The translations under genes and the position numbers were made by a program. Positions 9,067 to 18,268 of a DNA stretch of 57,811 nt are shown piece after piece. The notes below the pieces were generated by a model. It saw only the letters and a list, made by a program, of their open reading frames with translations. It had not been told where the DNA came from and ran no database searches. Each line of letters opens with the position of its first letter. Position 1 is the first letter of the stretch. Source of the stretch: Granulicella sp. (GTDB lineage Bacteria; Acidobacteriota; Terriglobia; Terriglobales; Acidobacteriaceae); the NCBI GenBank assembly GCA_027450185.1, contig DAIDKF010000007.1, positions 1 to 57,811 on the forward strand. The letters are read 5' to 3'.

Positions 9067-9582
9067 ATGAATCCAACGGACGATCTCGCTATCCTCGCCC
9101 AACAGGAAAACCTGCTACGCTTCCCTGCCTTCGACGCCGAGACCGCGTGGCAGCTTGGCTCGCTGCTCCACGCCGCGCTGCTCGGCCTCAACGCAGGTGG
9201 CACCGTCGAGATCGAGCGCGACGGACAGCTTCTCTTCGCGTGCACAACGCCCGGCGCCAAGCCCACGCAGGCCGACTGGATTCGCCGCAAGCGCAGCACC
9301 GTCCAGCGCTTTCATCGCAGCTCCTACGCCATCGGCCGCGAACTTGCGCGCGACAGCGCCACGCTCGAATCCGCCCACGGGCTCAGCGAGAACGACTATG
9401 CGGCGCACGGCGGAGGCTTCCCGCTGTGGCTGCAGCCGAACCCCGCCGCCGGCGCGATGGCTCCAACCTGCGTGGGCAGCATCATCGTCTCCGGGCTGCC
9501 GCAGCGCGACGACCACAATCTCGTCGTCAACGCGATCGCCCTTTACCTCCAGATAGCGATCCCGCAGCTCAGTCCCGCCTGA
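9067..9582 (+). CDS. UPF0303 / HbpS-like (GlcG fold) protein
   Basis: 171 residues resembling the UPF0303 family (YBR137W-like) related to the GlcG/HbpS fold. Typical features are an N-terminal alpha helix with 'ENLLRFPAFDAETAWQLG', the central 'VEIERDGQLLF' strand, the 'WIRRKRSTVQRFHRSSYAIG' basic segment and the C-terminal 'VGSIIVSGLPQRDDHNLVV'. Members have been linked to haem binding or degradation and to redox stress, but this branch has no settled activity. No signal peptide. It is followed by a strong convergent hairpin at 9619-9662. Confidence 0.85.
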   Translation: MNPTDDLAILAQQENLLRFPAFDAETAWQLGSLLHAALLGLNAGGTVEIERDGQLLFACTTPGAKPTQADWIRRKRSTVQRFHRSSYAIGRELARDSATLESAHGLSENDYAAHGGGFPLWLQPNPAAGAMAPTCVGSIIVSGLPQRDDHNLVVNAIALYLQIAIPQLSPA

Positions 9583-9618
9583 CGAGCGTCACCTCGTACA
9601 GCGCCGCGCCGAAAAACA

Positions 9619-9662
9619 AGAGCGGTAGACCGGGAGGTTCTACGTCCCCGGCCCACCGCTCT
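9619..9662. terminator. Hairpin between convergent genes
   Basis: AGAGCGGT (9619-9626) pairs with ACCGCTCT (9655-9662), with further GC pairing inside (ACCGGG with CCCCGG). It lies between the UPF0303 gene (+) and the yfdX-like gene (-), a position suited to a bidirectional terminator, although the T-tract is short. Confidence 0.55.
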
Positions 9663-9729
9663 GCTGCAAATCGCACCTTCCGAACGAAGCCGCCGGTTCG
9701 GCGATTGCTTCTCCTGCCATGCTCCCGGT

Positions 9730-10422
9730 CTAATTGCCGGTCGCTGACGCCGCGACAGGCACCGCAACCATCGTCTCGGTGTCCGCGATCAAACCTTCTT
9801 CAATCGCCTTCAGAGCGACGGTCGATTCATAGTACTTGCCCGCATCCGCAAGCGTGAGAGCCATCTGCAGGTGATTCTCCGATGAGGCGATAGGCATCAG
9901 CACCAGGGTGTAGTTCATGTCGATTCCGGCCAGCTTCAACTCCCGGACCGCTCCCTGCGTGTCGCCACTCTTCAGGCTTTGATTGGCCTTGTCGATGTGG
10001 CTCTGCTTCTCCGGCGTCCGCACATAGTCCTCGGACATCGACATCCGCGCATCGACGGGGACGTAAGCCGCGCCTTGATTCGCGGTGCCGGTTCGCGTGT
10101 GAGCCATTGCACTCTTGAACTGCGGCGCCTCACGCTCTGCCGCGGCCATCGCCTGCTCCGCCTTCACCATCAAGGCAATGGAGGCGTTCGGATGGCCCTC
10201 AAACATTGCCACCCGCGCTGCGATGATGTCGTCGAGCGCGGAATGCCCGTTCTGCGAGAACTTCATCAGCTCCTGCGATTGCGTCCTGCCAGTCGATGCC
10301 GTGGCAGCGTTCGCCGTAGCCGATCCCGCCGCTGTCTGCGCACTGGCGATCGACCCCAGGCCAAAGGCCATAGCCGTTGCATACAGCGCCATCTTTCCTG
10401 CGCTCGTTCGGATGCTCAACAT
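9730..10422 (-). CDS. YfdX-family exported stress protein
   Basis: 230 residues. There is a signal peptide ('ALYATAMAFGLGSIASAQT'), then the YfdX pattern: 'KFSQNGHSALDDIIAARVAMFEGHPNASIALMVKAE' and, near the C-terminus, 'LALADAGKYYEA'-like helices ('MALTLADAGKYYESTVAL'). Enterobacterial YfdX is a periplasmic protein in the EvgA acid/multidrug-response region with reported chaperone-like behaviour. A comparable envelope-stress role here is inference. The frame is open further upstream, but the ATG at 10422 has a perfect GGAGGA ribosome-binding site 8 bp before it. Confidence 0.85.
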   Translation of the reverse strand: MLSIRTSAGKMALYATAMAFGLGSIASAQTAAGSATANAATASTGRTQSQELMKFSQNGHSALDDIIAARVAMFEGHPNASIALMVKAEQAMAAAEREAPQFKSAMAHTRTGTANQGAAYVPVDARMSMSEDYVRTPEKQSHIDKANQSLKSGDTQGAVRELKLAGIDMNYTLVLMPIASSENHLQMALTLADAGKYYESTVALKAIEEGLIADTETMVAVPVAASATGN

Positions 10423-10676
10423 ACACTTCCTCCAGGTTTCCAATTTCATTAAAAGGCAATAGAAGAGGGCGAGACCGAAGATGGACCCGTTCCCCGCTGA
10501 CAATAGACGGCTAAAACAGGCAATAGGTTGACTGCGCCAGGGAGATGAACTGCGCCATCACCCGTCCACCGCCAAGTACACCGTTACACCGCACGGCAGA
10601 CAGCGACTCAAACGCTGTGCTCCTCCAGCGCGGCGCGGAAGGGCTCGCGATTCCGCCGCGACTACACTGGAACCAG

Positions 10677-12035
10677 ATGGCCACCGCTGACACACCCCGC
10701 ACGCTCCGCATCTCCCGCCGCGCCGCCGACCGCCTTCGCGCCGGACACCTGTGGATCTATCGCACAGACCTCGAAGCCGCGCCCGAAGGTGAGCCCGAAG
10801 GTGGCGCGCTGGTCACGCTCACCGACTCGCGCAAGATTCCGCTCGGAACGGCGATGTACTCCTCGGCCTCGCAGATCGCAGCGCGCCTCATCTCGCACAC
10901 CCCGGCACTGCCGCGAGCGCAGTACCTCGCCGACCTGCGCACGCGCATCGACGCCGCACTCGCACTGCGCCGCACACTTGCACCCGCCACCGCGGACAAC
11001 AACGCGCACCGCCTCATCTTCTCCGAAGCCGACAACCTCCCGGGCATCATCGCCGACCGCTACAACGACCTCATCCTGATTCAGCTTCTCACCCAGGGCA
11101 CGGCGCAGGACGATGTTCGCACTATACTCGTCGCAGCGCTCAGCGCGGCCTTCGCGCAGGACAAATGCGCGCTCACCATCTGGGAACGCCCCGACCCGCG
11201 CATCCGCGAACTGGAGCAGCTCCCCGCGCCAGCGCCCGGACCGCTCTTCACCACCATAGACACTGTCGACCCCGACGGCAGCAGCATCCGCACCGCCCCA
11301 CAACACGACGCCAACCAAGCCGCGCCAGCCACTACCACCTTCACTCTCAACGGCCTCCACTTTCACTATGACGCCACCAGCGGCCAGAAGACCGGAGCGT
11401 TCCTGGACCAGCGCCTGAACTACGCCGCCGCCACCCGCGCCGTCGCTGCCTCCCGCAGCAGCCCGCATACAAGCGCCAACGGCCTTCGGGGATTGGACAT
11501 CTGCACCTATCACGGCGGCTTCGCTCTGCATCTCGCCCAGGTCTGCACGCACGTCACGGGCGTCGACGCCAGCCGTGCCGCGCTTGAAGCCGCCGACCGC
11601 AACCTCACCCTCAACCCCCAGCTTGCCGCCCGCTGCGAGGTCGAGTGGATGGAGGCCGACGCCTTCGACTACCTCCGCCACCTCGACACGCAGGCCCACG
11701 CAGCTCCCACGCCCGAGCACCTCTTCGACGTCATCGTCCTCGACCCGCCGGCCTTTGCGAAATCCAAACGTGCCGCCGAAGGCGCCCTGCGTGGCTACAA
11801 GGAGTTAAACCTACGCGCCCTTCGCCTTCTCGCCCCCGGTGGAACCCTGATCACCCACTCCTGCTCGCACCACGTCTCGCTCGCCGAGTTCACCGGGATC
11901 GTCGCCTCAGCCGCCGCCGACGCCGGCCGACGCGTCCAACTGCTCGAAACCCACGCCGCCGCCCCCGACCACCCCGAGATCTTCACCCTGCCCGAGACCC
12001 GCTACTTGAAATGTTTGATCTGCCGCGTCGACTGA
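10677..12035 (+). CDS. rlmI: Class I SAM-dependent rRNA large-subunit methyltransferase, RlmI/YccW type
   Basis: 452 residues (E. coli RlmI has 396). The N-terminal PUA domain begins 'LRISRRAADRLRAGHLWIY'. The central EEHEE-like domain carries an extra Ala/Pro/Asp-rich insertion around residues 180-220. The C-terminal Rossmann methyltransferase has motif I 'LDICTYHGGFALHLA', motif IV 'VLDPPAFAKSK' and a late 'SCSHHVSLAEF'. RlmI makes m5C in 23S rRNA; the exact position modified here is inferred from homology. The frame is open further upstream, but homology begins at about the ATG at 10677. The DUF2147 gene follows 38 bp downstream. Confidence 0.85.
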   Translation: MATADTPRTLRISRRAADRLRAGHLWIYRTDLEAAPEGEPEGGALVTLTDSRKIPLGTAMYSSASQIAARLISHTPALPRAQYLADLRTRIDAALALRRTLAPATADNNAHRLIFSEADNLPGIIADRYNDLILIQLLTQGTAQDDVRTILVAALSAAFAQDKCALTIWERPDPRIRELEQLPAPAPGPLFTTIDTVDPDGSSIRTAPQHDANQAAPATTTFTLNGLHFHYDATSGQKTGAFLDQRLNYAAATRAVAASRSSPHTSANGLRGLDICTYHGGFALHLAQVCTHVTGVDASRAALEAADRNLTLNPQLAARCEVEWMEADAFDYLRHLDTQAHAAPTPEHLFDVIVLDPPAFAKSKRAAEGALRGYKELNLRALRLLAPGGTLITHSCSHHVSLAEFTGIVASAAADAGRRVQLLETHAAAPDHPEIFTLPETRYLKCLICRVD

Positions 12036-12073
12036 CGCCCCGCGCATCCAACATCAAGGCACTGGAGACCTTT

Positions 12074-12535
12074 ATGCGCCGCTTCGCCCTGCTGCTCGTT
12101 CTTGCCGCCGCTCCGGCTCTCGCCGCCTCCTCTGCCTTCGTCGGCGACTGGCAAACCCCCGACGACGCGATCGTGCGCATCGCTCCCTGTACCGCGTCGC
12201 ACACCACCGCAAACACCGATCTCTGCCTCACCGTCGTTCGCGTGGCCCCGTCTGCGCCGCTCGGCCCCGACGGTCGCGCAACCGACCTCAAAAACCCCGA
12301 TCCCACGCTACGCAGCCGCCCCATCTGCGGTCTGGTCATCGGCACCGGCTTCCAGGCCACCGACCCCACCCACCTGACCGGCGGCCATCTCTACGACCCC
12401 GAGTCCGGCCACACCTATCAGGGCACCATCACCGCCGACGGCGATAGGCTCCACCTGCGCGGCTACATTGGCATCCCACTCTTCGGACGCAGCGAGAGCT
12501 GGCGCCGCTCCCGCACCGTCCCTGCCTGTAGCTAG
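12074..12535 (+). CDS. Exported DUF2147-family protein
   Basis: 153 residues with a signal peptide ('RFALLLVLAAAPALAAS') and the DUF2147 pattern: 'FVGDWQTPDD..VRIAPC', 'PICGLVIGTGF', 'GGHLYDPESGHTYQGTI' and 'LHLRGYIGIPLFGRSESWRR'. The fold is a small beta-barrel of unknown biochemical function. GGAG lies 6 bp before the ATG. It is 38 bp downstream of the rRNA methyltransferase gene on the same strand and likely co-transcribed, with no obvious functional link. Confidence 0.85.
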   Translation: MRRFALLLVLAAAPALAASSAFVGDWQTPDDAIVRIAPCTASHTTANTDLCLTVVRVAPSAPLGPDGRATDLKNPDPTLRSRPICGLVIGTGFQATDPTHLTGGHLYDPESGHTYQGTITADGDRLHLRGYIGIPLFGRSESWRRSRTVPACS

Positions 12536-12570
12536 GCAGCGCCGCGGCCAGGGTCAGGACTTATCCGAGG

Positions 12571-13167
12571 CTATGCGTTCTCCCCGTACTGCCCGCCTCC
12601 GCCAGCCACGGCCGAGGGCTTCGGAGCCGGATGCTGTTTACGGTAGAAAGCTCTCACCCCAAGCGCGGCCAGAAACGCCATACCTCCGGCACTCAGCAGA
12701 AAGCTCGACGGCTCCGGCACCGCGGACACGGACGGCGAGGAGGGTGAAGCATCGGACGATGAGATCGTCAGGCTCGAGTCCACCGGCCCTCCGTCGTAGT
12801 AGCTGCTCAGTCCGAACGTGCCGAGCAGGAACGTGGGGTCGTACACCTTGCCGCTGAACAACTGTTGGCCAAACAGATTGAAGGCTCCGTCAGTGAACTG
12901 CAAGCCGCCGCCGGCCCCATGGGTATAGAAGTACAGCCCGTTGGTCTCCGGCGCTCCATTGACGGTCATCGAGACGTCGTTGAGCTGCACATCGTAGCCG
13001 GGTTGCGATTGCGATGACGCCTCCGGGTTGGACGGCAGGCTGAAGTCGATGGTGTCGCCCTGGCTGATCAGCACGAAGTTCAGCGTGTCAGCCTGCGCCA
13101 TAACGCCGGCCCCTGCTACAACGCCAGCCAGAACGAGCGCGCGGAGCATCATGGGTCTGGGGAACAT
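12571..13167 (-). CDS. PEP-CTERM-type exported protein
   Basis: 198 residues with a signal peptide ('LRALVLAGVVAGAGVMAQA'), a beta-rich middle without recognised domain, and near the C-terminus a PEP-CTERM-like sorting block: 'VPEPSSF', a ~16-residue hydrophobic helix, then 'RAFYRK'. PEP-CTERM signals are normally the very C-terminus and are processed by an exosortase; here 21 further Ala/Pro/Gly-rich residues follow the basic cluster. The ATG at 13167 is preceded by AAAGGA. No exosortase gene is seen in the window. Sorting to the envelope or extracellular matrix is inferred from the signal only. Confidence 0.8.
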   Translation of the reverse strand: MFPRPMMLRALVLAGVVAGAGVMAQADTLNFVLISQGDTIDFSLPSNPEASSQSQPGYDVQLNDVSMTVNGAPETNGLYFYTHGAGGGLQFTDGAFNLFGQQLFSGKVYDPTFLLGTFGLSSYYDGGPVDSSLTISSSDASPSSPSVSAVPEPSSFLLSAGGMAFLAALGVRAFYRKQHPAPKPSAVAGGGGQYGENA

Positions 13168-13467
13168 GTGGAGTCCTTTCCTGCCAGGCAGAAGGTTGCA
13201 ACTGCGCTGGCTGAATGACTTATCGGCAGTTTCGCGGCTAACGTTAGCTGCCTCCACGCATCCCGCTGTTCCACGCTGCAAAAAATAATCGTGAAGATTC
13301 AGCCCAGAATTATCGTGTCAAGCCCCGCACGCTGTCACAAACCGCCAAAGACCCCGTCAATGCTGACGATTTCTCTTCGCCGGCCCTGGCAGGATCACCC
13401 CTCCCAACCCGCTACACTCTCACTCATGCATCCGGCCGTTCAGCAAGCGCCGAGGTGGAGTCGGCCT

Positions 13468-15006
13468 TTACTCTGCCAGGGCCTTCATCTGCTCGATGTA
13501 CAACGCCGATGGAAACTTCCGGCCAGTGCTCATGGCGGACATATAGCGGCGCTTGCCGAAGATGGGGCGGTCGAACCAGGCGCGATCGAACTTGCCCAGC
13601 ATGGACCACGCAATGCCGGCATAGCCGCCGGGGTCGCGCCCATCCAGCTCGTACTTATCGTTGAGATAGATCGCCACCTTCATGGCGATCGCGGCGTTTG
13701 GCGTCCACTCGACGATCTTCTTGGCCCAGTACATGCGCAGGTAGTTGTGCATCCAGCCATAGTGCAGCATCTGGATCTGGGCTGCGTTCCACAGCTCGTC
13801 GTGGGTCTGGGCGAACTCCAGTTGCGGCAGCTTGTAGAGCACCTCGCGCTGGTCGCGGTCGTGCTCGGCGATGGTGAGCCTGGCCCAGTTGTCCGCGCAG
13901 CCGGGCGAGTCATACTCCGGCTGATAGCGCACGAAGTTCACGCTCAACTCGCGCCACACGATCAGCTCGTTGAAGTAGCTGTTGCGCGCCGCGTGCAAAC
14001 CCGAGGTTCCTGCGCCAGCCCTGCGCCGCACCGCTGCATCCACGGCCAGCGCAATCGTCTGCGGCCCGATGTGGCCGAAGTGCAGATACGGGCTCATCTT
14101 GCTGGTGCCATCGACCTCCGGACGATTGCGGTCGCGGTCGTAGCTGACCAGCAGCGTGTCACAAAACAGATTCAGCCGCTTCATTGCAGCATGATGTCCG
14201 CCGAGCCAGGCTTCAACGGGCTGCACGCTGCGGTCGAAGCCGGTCCAGCCGCGGGTCATGTCCGTGCGCACGTCGTCCGCGAGCAGGCTGCGCGGGCGCT
14301 TCCACTCGTTCTCCGCGCGTGGGTTCGTATACGGCGTAAGGAACTCCGGCAGGGCACGATAGAGCCGCGGCCGCGCCACCGCTGCACTGAACTGCGCCTT
14401 CTCCAGCAGCTTCGACGGCACAAGGACGTCCGCATCGACGGTCCAGAAAGGAACGGTCAAGGCCTCCGCCACGCGCACGCGCCACTGCTCAGGAGCGCGC
14501 ATCGGGTTCTCGTCTCCAATCACCATGGCGGCGTTCACGTCGGAGAAAAATCTCAGGTGGTCTTCCTGCGGAGCCCGCCGCATCACGAAGCCTACGCCGC
14601 GCTCCGCGCAGTCCTCCTCGATGTCCGGCAGACCCTGGTTCAGGAAGACGTAGTGCCGCAGATTCGCGTGGGGAAAGTTGCTGATCCCGGCAAAGTACGC
14701 GACGACTGGGAGGCCCAGCGCGTTGCCGCATGCAACAGCCAGATCGAGTGCATGGTTGTCGCGTCCGCGCTGCGCCCGCTGCATCCAGTAGACGACACAC
14801 TCGCCGCCCCGCGCAGGAGCACCCCCGCGCCGCACCGTCACGCGTGCGTCCTGCACCAGGTCGCGAAGCGCCTGCGGCATGCGCTGGTCCTGGGCGAACG
14901 CCACGGCCAGCCGTGCATAGGCTGCATCCTTCTCCTCCACGCTCATCGTTACAGGATTCGTTGCCGGATTATCTGCCAGGCTCATCGTCGTCAGGTTGTT
15001 GTCCAT
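13468..15006 (-). CDS. Class II deoxyribodipyrimidine photolyase
   Basis: Repairs cyclobutane pyrimidine dimers using blue light with FAD. The 512 residues show an N-terminal alpha/beta antenna domain and the class II C-terminal signature: 'MHNYLRMYWAKKIVEWT', then 'YLNDKYELDGRDPGGYAG', 'WSMLGKFDRAWFDRPIFGK' and 'RYMS'. Class II enzymes use a Trp dyad for photoreduction; I did not map it. The ATG at 15006 has GAAGAG about 6 bp upstream; 'MSLADN' at 14985 is an alternative. The gene is divergent from the GNAT gene, with only 61 bp between starts, so both promoters must be packed there. Confidence 0.92.
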   Translation of the reverse strand: MDNNLTTMSLADNPATNPVTMSVEEKDAAYARLAVAFAQDQRMPQALRDLVQDARVTVRRGGAPARGGECVVYWMQRAQRGRDNHALDLAVACGNALGLPVVAYFAGISNFPHANLRHYVFLNQGLPDIEEDCAERGVGFVMRRAPQEDHLRFFSDVNAAMVIGDENPMRAPEQWRVRVAEALTVPFWTVDADVLVPSKLLEKAQFSAAVARPRLYRALPEFLTPYTNPRAENEWKRPRSLLADDVRTDMTRGWTGFDRSVQPVEAWLGGHHAAMKRLNLFCDTLLVSYDRDRNRPEVDGTSKMSPYLHFGHIGPQTIALAVDAAVRRRAGAGTSGLHAARNSYFNELIVWRELSVNFVRYQPEYDSPGCADNWARLTIAEHDRDQREVLYKLPQLEFAQTHDELWNAAQIQMLHYGWMHNYLRMYWAKKIVEWTPNAAIAMKVAIYLNDKYELDGRDPGGYAGIAWSMLGKFDRAWFDRPIFGKRRYMSAMSTGRKFPSALYIEQMKALAE

Positions 15007-15067
15007 CACACTCTTCACGCTACCTGAATCCGCGCGCTGCGCTACCATCGTGCTTGCGAGAAATTTC

Positions 15068-15703
15068 ATGCCCATCGACGCCATCAAATCGGCCGCCCCA
15101 AACAGCGCTTCCGACCCAATCGAGACTCTTACGCTGCGCCGCGCTGCGCTGACCGACGCTCCCGCGCTCGCGCTGGCCGGCGCTGCCACCTTCCTCGAAG
15201 CCTTCACCTGGATGCTGCCCGGCGCGGACATCATCGCCCACTGCCTGAAGCAGCACACGGCCGAGGTCTACGCCCACTATATGCAGCATCCGGAGACGCG
15301 GGTCACGGTTGCCGTGACCGGCCCGGCTGCCGGCTTCGAGCAGGAGCCCGGCTCGATCGTCGGCTACGCGCTGCTGTGCGCGCCCGAGCTGCCGACCTTC
15401 GACGTGCTGCCCACGGACATCGAACTGAAGCGCATCTACCTCTTCTCCCGCTTCCGTACGGCACCTGTGCTTGATGCTACCGGCGCCCCCATCCCCGGCC
15501 TGCGCCCCGCCCAGGCTCTACTCGATGCCACTGTCGGCGACGCCCGCGCGCTGGGCCGCAGCCGGCTGCTGCTCGGCACCCACGCCGGGAACCTGCGAGC
15601 CATCGCCTTCTACCGCCGCAACGGCTTTACTGAGGCCGGCACCCGCACCTTCCAGGTCGGCAAACAGGTTTGCAGCGACCTGATCTTCGCCAAGACACTG
15701 TAA
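15068..15703 (+). CDS. GNAT-family N-acetyltransferase
   Basis: 211 residues with the GNAT layout: an N-terminal strand 'TLTLRRAALTDAPALALAG', the central 'IVGYALLCAP' and 'IELKRIYLFSRFR' strands (motif A region), and the C-terminal 'LLGTHAGNLRAIAFYRRNGFTEAGTRTFQVG'. The acetyl-CoA pyrophosphate loop is degenerate compared with the usual Q/RxxGxG/A ('RPAQALLDATVGDARALG'). The acceptor is unknown. It is divergent from the photolyase gene. Confidence 0.85.
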   Translation: MPIDAIKSAAPNSASDPIETLTLRRAALTDAPALALAGAATFLEAFTWMLPGADIIAHCLKQHTAEVYAHYMQHPETRVTVAVTGPAAGFEQEPGSIVGYALLCAPELPTFDVLPTDIELKRIYLFSRFRTAPVLDATGAPIPGLRPAQALLDATVGDARALGRSRLLLGTHAGNLRAIAFYRRNGFTEAGTRTFQVGKQVCSDLIFAKTL

Positions 15704-15953
15704 AGATTCACGACAAATGGCGTCCGATAACGCTCCACTCCACCATGGTCCCTTCGAGGGCTATAGCTGTAAACCATTTATTTTGTGTTGGATACATTTT
15801 ATTTCTCATAATAGCTCATGCTTTTCGAAACCCTGCCGATATAGGGAACAGCTCGCGATAGGTTCGTAGGGAGCCGGCCGTAGGTTCTCCTTCCATAGCC
15901 GCGCTCCAATCCTCCGAATCGCAGCGAACGACTCTGGTTTGAAAGGGTTTCCG

Positions 15954-16067
15954 ATGACTAACCTTCGCACGTTCCTCTCCACCTACAGTCCGATGCTGGC
16001 GCTCGGCGCGGTGATCCTTGGCCTCTATGCATGCGCAATGTGTATAGGGTTGGGCCTCGTCCGCTAG
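15954..16067 (+). CDS. Possible 37-aa single-span membrane microprotein
   Basis: An ATG with AAAGGG about 6 bp upstream opens a 37-codon frame with one hydrophobic segment ('MLALGAVILGLYACAMC') and a short basic end before TAG. It resembles no family I know. Small size makes chance occurrence plausible; the ribosome-binding site and the hydrophobic bias are the only support. Confidence 0.3.
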   Translation: MTNLRTFLSTYSPMLALGAVILGLYACAMCIGLGLVR

Positions 16068-16168
16068 CTTCACATACAGCCCACTCCACCCCAGCGCAAC
16101 AGCCCTGCCCCCCGATGGCCTGCACAAACCTGTGCAGGCCGCAGTGCGTCAGGAACCTTTTCCTGCCC

Positions 16169-16207
16169 TCCAGCGTCTAAACTAGTGGTAGACTAAGATT
16201 CGCTGGA
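16169..16207 (+). promoter_or_regulatory. Nested inverted repeat upstream of rpoD
   Basis: TCCAGCG (16169-16175) pairs with CGCTGGA (16201-16207); inside, TCTA (16176-16179) can pair with TAGA (16189-16192). It lies about 220 bp before the rpoD start. It could be an operator or an mRNA hairpin; no T-run follows, so a terminator is unlikely. Confidence 0.3.
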
Positions 16208-16423
16208 GACGTGCGCCTCCGAGTTGCCGAAGCACCGCTGAATATGGCATGTGACTTCCGCCCGCGCCCGCGGCCTTGACCGCATACCCCGTCCCAACGA
16301 CCCCGAGACAACCAAGGGATTTCTCCGCGCGCTTCACTTTCGCGTGCTTCGCGCAGAGATATTTCCCGTAAAAATTTTTATGAGGCTCTGCCACGCGCGA
16401 GTCCTCGATTAGGAGCGCCCCCA

Positions 16424-18142
16424 GTGGCCGAAGAACTCGACAAATACGAAGAAGACGTAGACCACATCATCGACACAGGCAAGGAGAAGGGGTACCTCAC
16501 CTTTGGTGAGGTGAACGACCTGCTGCCCGGCGATATTACCTCGCCCGACGAACTCGATGACCTGATGACCACAATCAACACGCAGGGCATTGACGTGCTG
16601 ACCGAGGGGCGCCGCGGTTCGCGCGATGTGGAGGACCATGATGGCGACAACGAGTCCGGCGAGGACTCCGACGACGTCGAACTCGACCTCTCGCCCGGTA
16701 CGCTGGAAAAGACCAACGACCCTGTGCGCATGTATCTCCGCGAGATGGGCACGGTGCCGTTGCTCACCCGCGAGGGCGAGGTCGAGATTGCGAAGCGCAT
16801 CGAGCGCGGGCAACTGCGCGTGATGAAGGCCATCTCGCGCTCGACTATCGTGATCCGCGAGATTGTCGGCCTGGGTGAAGACCTCAAGCGCGGCGTCCGC
16901 AACATCAAGGAAGTCGTGACCTTCGATGAAGAAGAGCTTACCGAAGAGATTCTCGCCGCACGCGTGAAGGCCACGGTTGCACGCACCGACGAGCTGGTGA
17001 AGCACCAGAAGAAGGCCGCCGACTACTTTGCGAAATCGCAGGACCCGCAAGGCAAGGACGCCAAGGCCAAGCAGCGCTACGTGCGCAAGAACATCTGGCT
17101 GATGGGCCGCGAGAACGTCTTCGTCTCCCGGATCGTGCGCGAGTTCAAGTACACCAACGGCGAGAAGAAGCGTCTGCTCGACAAGGTCAACAAGACGGTG
17201 GATTCGATGCGCACGCTGGAGCGCCAGATTCGCTCGCTCGAAGCCAAGTTTGAGGCATCGCGCTCCGAGGAGCTGAAGAAGGAGTACAAGCGCCAGCAGA
17301 AGAACTGCCGGGTGGATCTGGAACGCGTCGAAGCCGATGCGGGTATCTCGCACGAGGCGCTCAAGCGCACTCAGCGGGAGATTATCCAGGGCGATATGGA
17401 CGCCGAGAAGGCCAAGCGCGAACTGATCGAAGCCAACCTTCGGCTGGTCGTGTCAATCGCGAAGAAGTACACCAACCGCGGGCTTCAGTTCCTCGATCTG
17501 ATTCAGGAGGGCAACATTGGCCTGATGAAGGCAGTCGATAAGTTTGAATACCGTCGCGGGTACAAGTTCTCAACCTATGCGACGTGGTGGATTCGTCAGG
17601 CGATCACGAGGGCGATTGCGGATCAGGCTCGCACGATTCGTATCCCGGTGCACATGATCGAGACCATCAACAAACTGATACGGACCAGCCGCCAGTTGGT
17701 ACAGGAGCTGGGCCGCGAGGCGTCGTCGGAGGAGATTGCCAAACGCATGGACATTCCGGTGGCGAAGGTCCGCAAAGTCCTGAAGATCGCGCAGGAGCCT
17801 ATCTCGCTGGAGACGCCGATCGGCGAAGAGGAAGATTCGCATCTTGGCGACTTCATCGAAGACCGCATGGCTGTGAGCCCGTCGGACGCCGTAATTTCGG
17901 TGAACCTGAAGGAGTACACCTCGCAGGTGCTTCGGACTCTGACACCGCGGGAGGAACGCGTGATCAAGATGCGCTTCGGGCTCGAGGATGGAAGCGAGCA
18001 CACGCTCGAAGAGGTTGGTCAGAGCTTCCAGGTGACGCGCGAGCGTATCCGCCAGATTGAAGCCAAGGCGCTGCGCAAACTGCGCCATCCCAGCCGCTCG
18101 CGCAAGCTGAAAGCCTTCGTCGACGGCGTCAAGGAGATGTAA
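16424..18142 (+). CDS. rpoD: RNA polymerase primary sigma factor RpoD (sigma-70)
   Basis: 572 residues, within the usual range for a group 1 sigma factor. The acidic N-terminal region 1.1 ('[15 protein letters not shown]') is followed by region 1.2 '[21 protein letters not shown]', a non-conserved region, then regions 2.1-2.4 at about residues 337-395 ('[20 protein letters not shown]', '[13 protein letters not shown]'). Region 3 begins '[13 protein letters not shown]' and region 4.2 lies at about 529-560 ('[18 protein letters not shown]'). The GTG at 16424 is preceded by AGGAG. A strong hairpin terminator follows directly, so it appears to be monocistronic. Confidence 0.97.
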   Translation: MAEELDKYEEDVDHIIDTGKEKGYLTFGEVNDLLPGDITSPDELDDLMTTINTQGIDVLTEGRRGSRDVEDHDGDNESGEDSDDVELDLSPGTLEKTNDPVRMYLREMGTVPLLTREGEVEIAKRIERGQLRVMKAISRSTIVIREIVGLGEDLKRGVRNIKEVVTFDEEELTEEILAARVKATVARTDELVKHQKKAADYFAKSQDPQGKDAKAKQRYVRKNIWLMGRENVFVSRIVREFKYTNGEKKRLLDKVNKTVDSMRTLERQIRSLEAKFEASRSEELKKEYKRQQKNCRVDLERVEADAGISHEALKRTQREIIQGDMDAEKAKRELIEANLRLVVSIAKKYTNRGLQFLDLIQEGNIGLMKAVDKFEYRRGYKFSTYATWWIRQAITRAIADQARTIRIPVHMIETINKLIRTSRQLVQELGREASSEEIAKRMDIPVAKVRKVLKIAQEPISLETPIGEEEDSHLGDFIEDRMAVSPSDAVISVNLKEYTSQVLRTLTPREERVIKMRFGLEDGSEHTLEEVGQSFQVTRERIRQIEAKALRKLRHPSRSRKLKAFVDGVKEM

Positions 18143-18157
18143 CGCATTCGCATATGA

Positions 18158-18195
18158 AACAGAAAGGGCGCGCCAACCGGTGCGCCCTTTCTGTT
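18158..18195 (+). terminator. Intrinsic terminator after rpoD
   Basis: AACAGAAAGGGCGC (18158-18171) pairs perfectly with GCGCCCTTTCTGTT (18182-18195), loop of 10 bases, starting 16 bp after the rpoD stop. The T-rich stretch lies inside the descending arm. Confidence 0.85.
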
Positions 18196-18268
18196 GGAGT
18201 GTCTTCTTCGGCACCTTTCTTCGCGCGAAATTTCTCTTCCTGCAACATTACGTCCGTAGTGTCAGATT

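Larger units (their letters stand above)
15704..16423 (+). other. Long leader/intergenic region upstream of rpoD
   Basis: 720 bp without a recognised gene. It should hold the rpoD promoter. I see a possible 37-codon membrane ORF (15954-16067) and a nested inverted repeat (16169-16207). The base composition is more AT-rich near 15770-15830 and just before rpoD. No tRNA or riboswitch family was recognised. Confidence 0.5.

Noticed and set aside
13316-13321. Perfect TTGACA (minus strand) upstream of the PEP-CTERM gene
   Set aside because: No -10-like hexamer at the right distance.
13291-15027. 578-codon plus-strand frame opposite the photolyase
   Set aside because: Photolyase motifs are on the minus strand; this frame has no domain.
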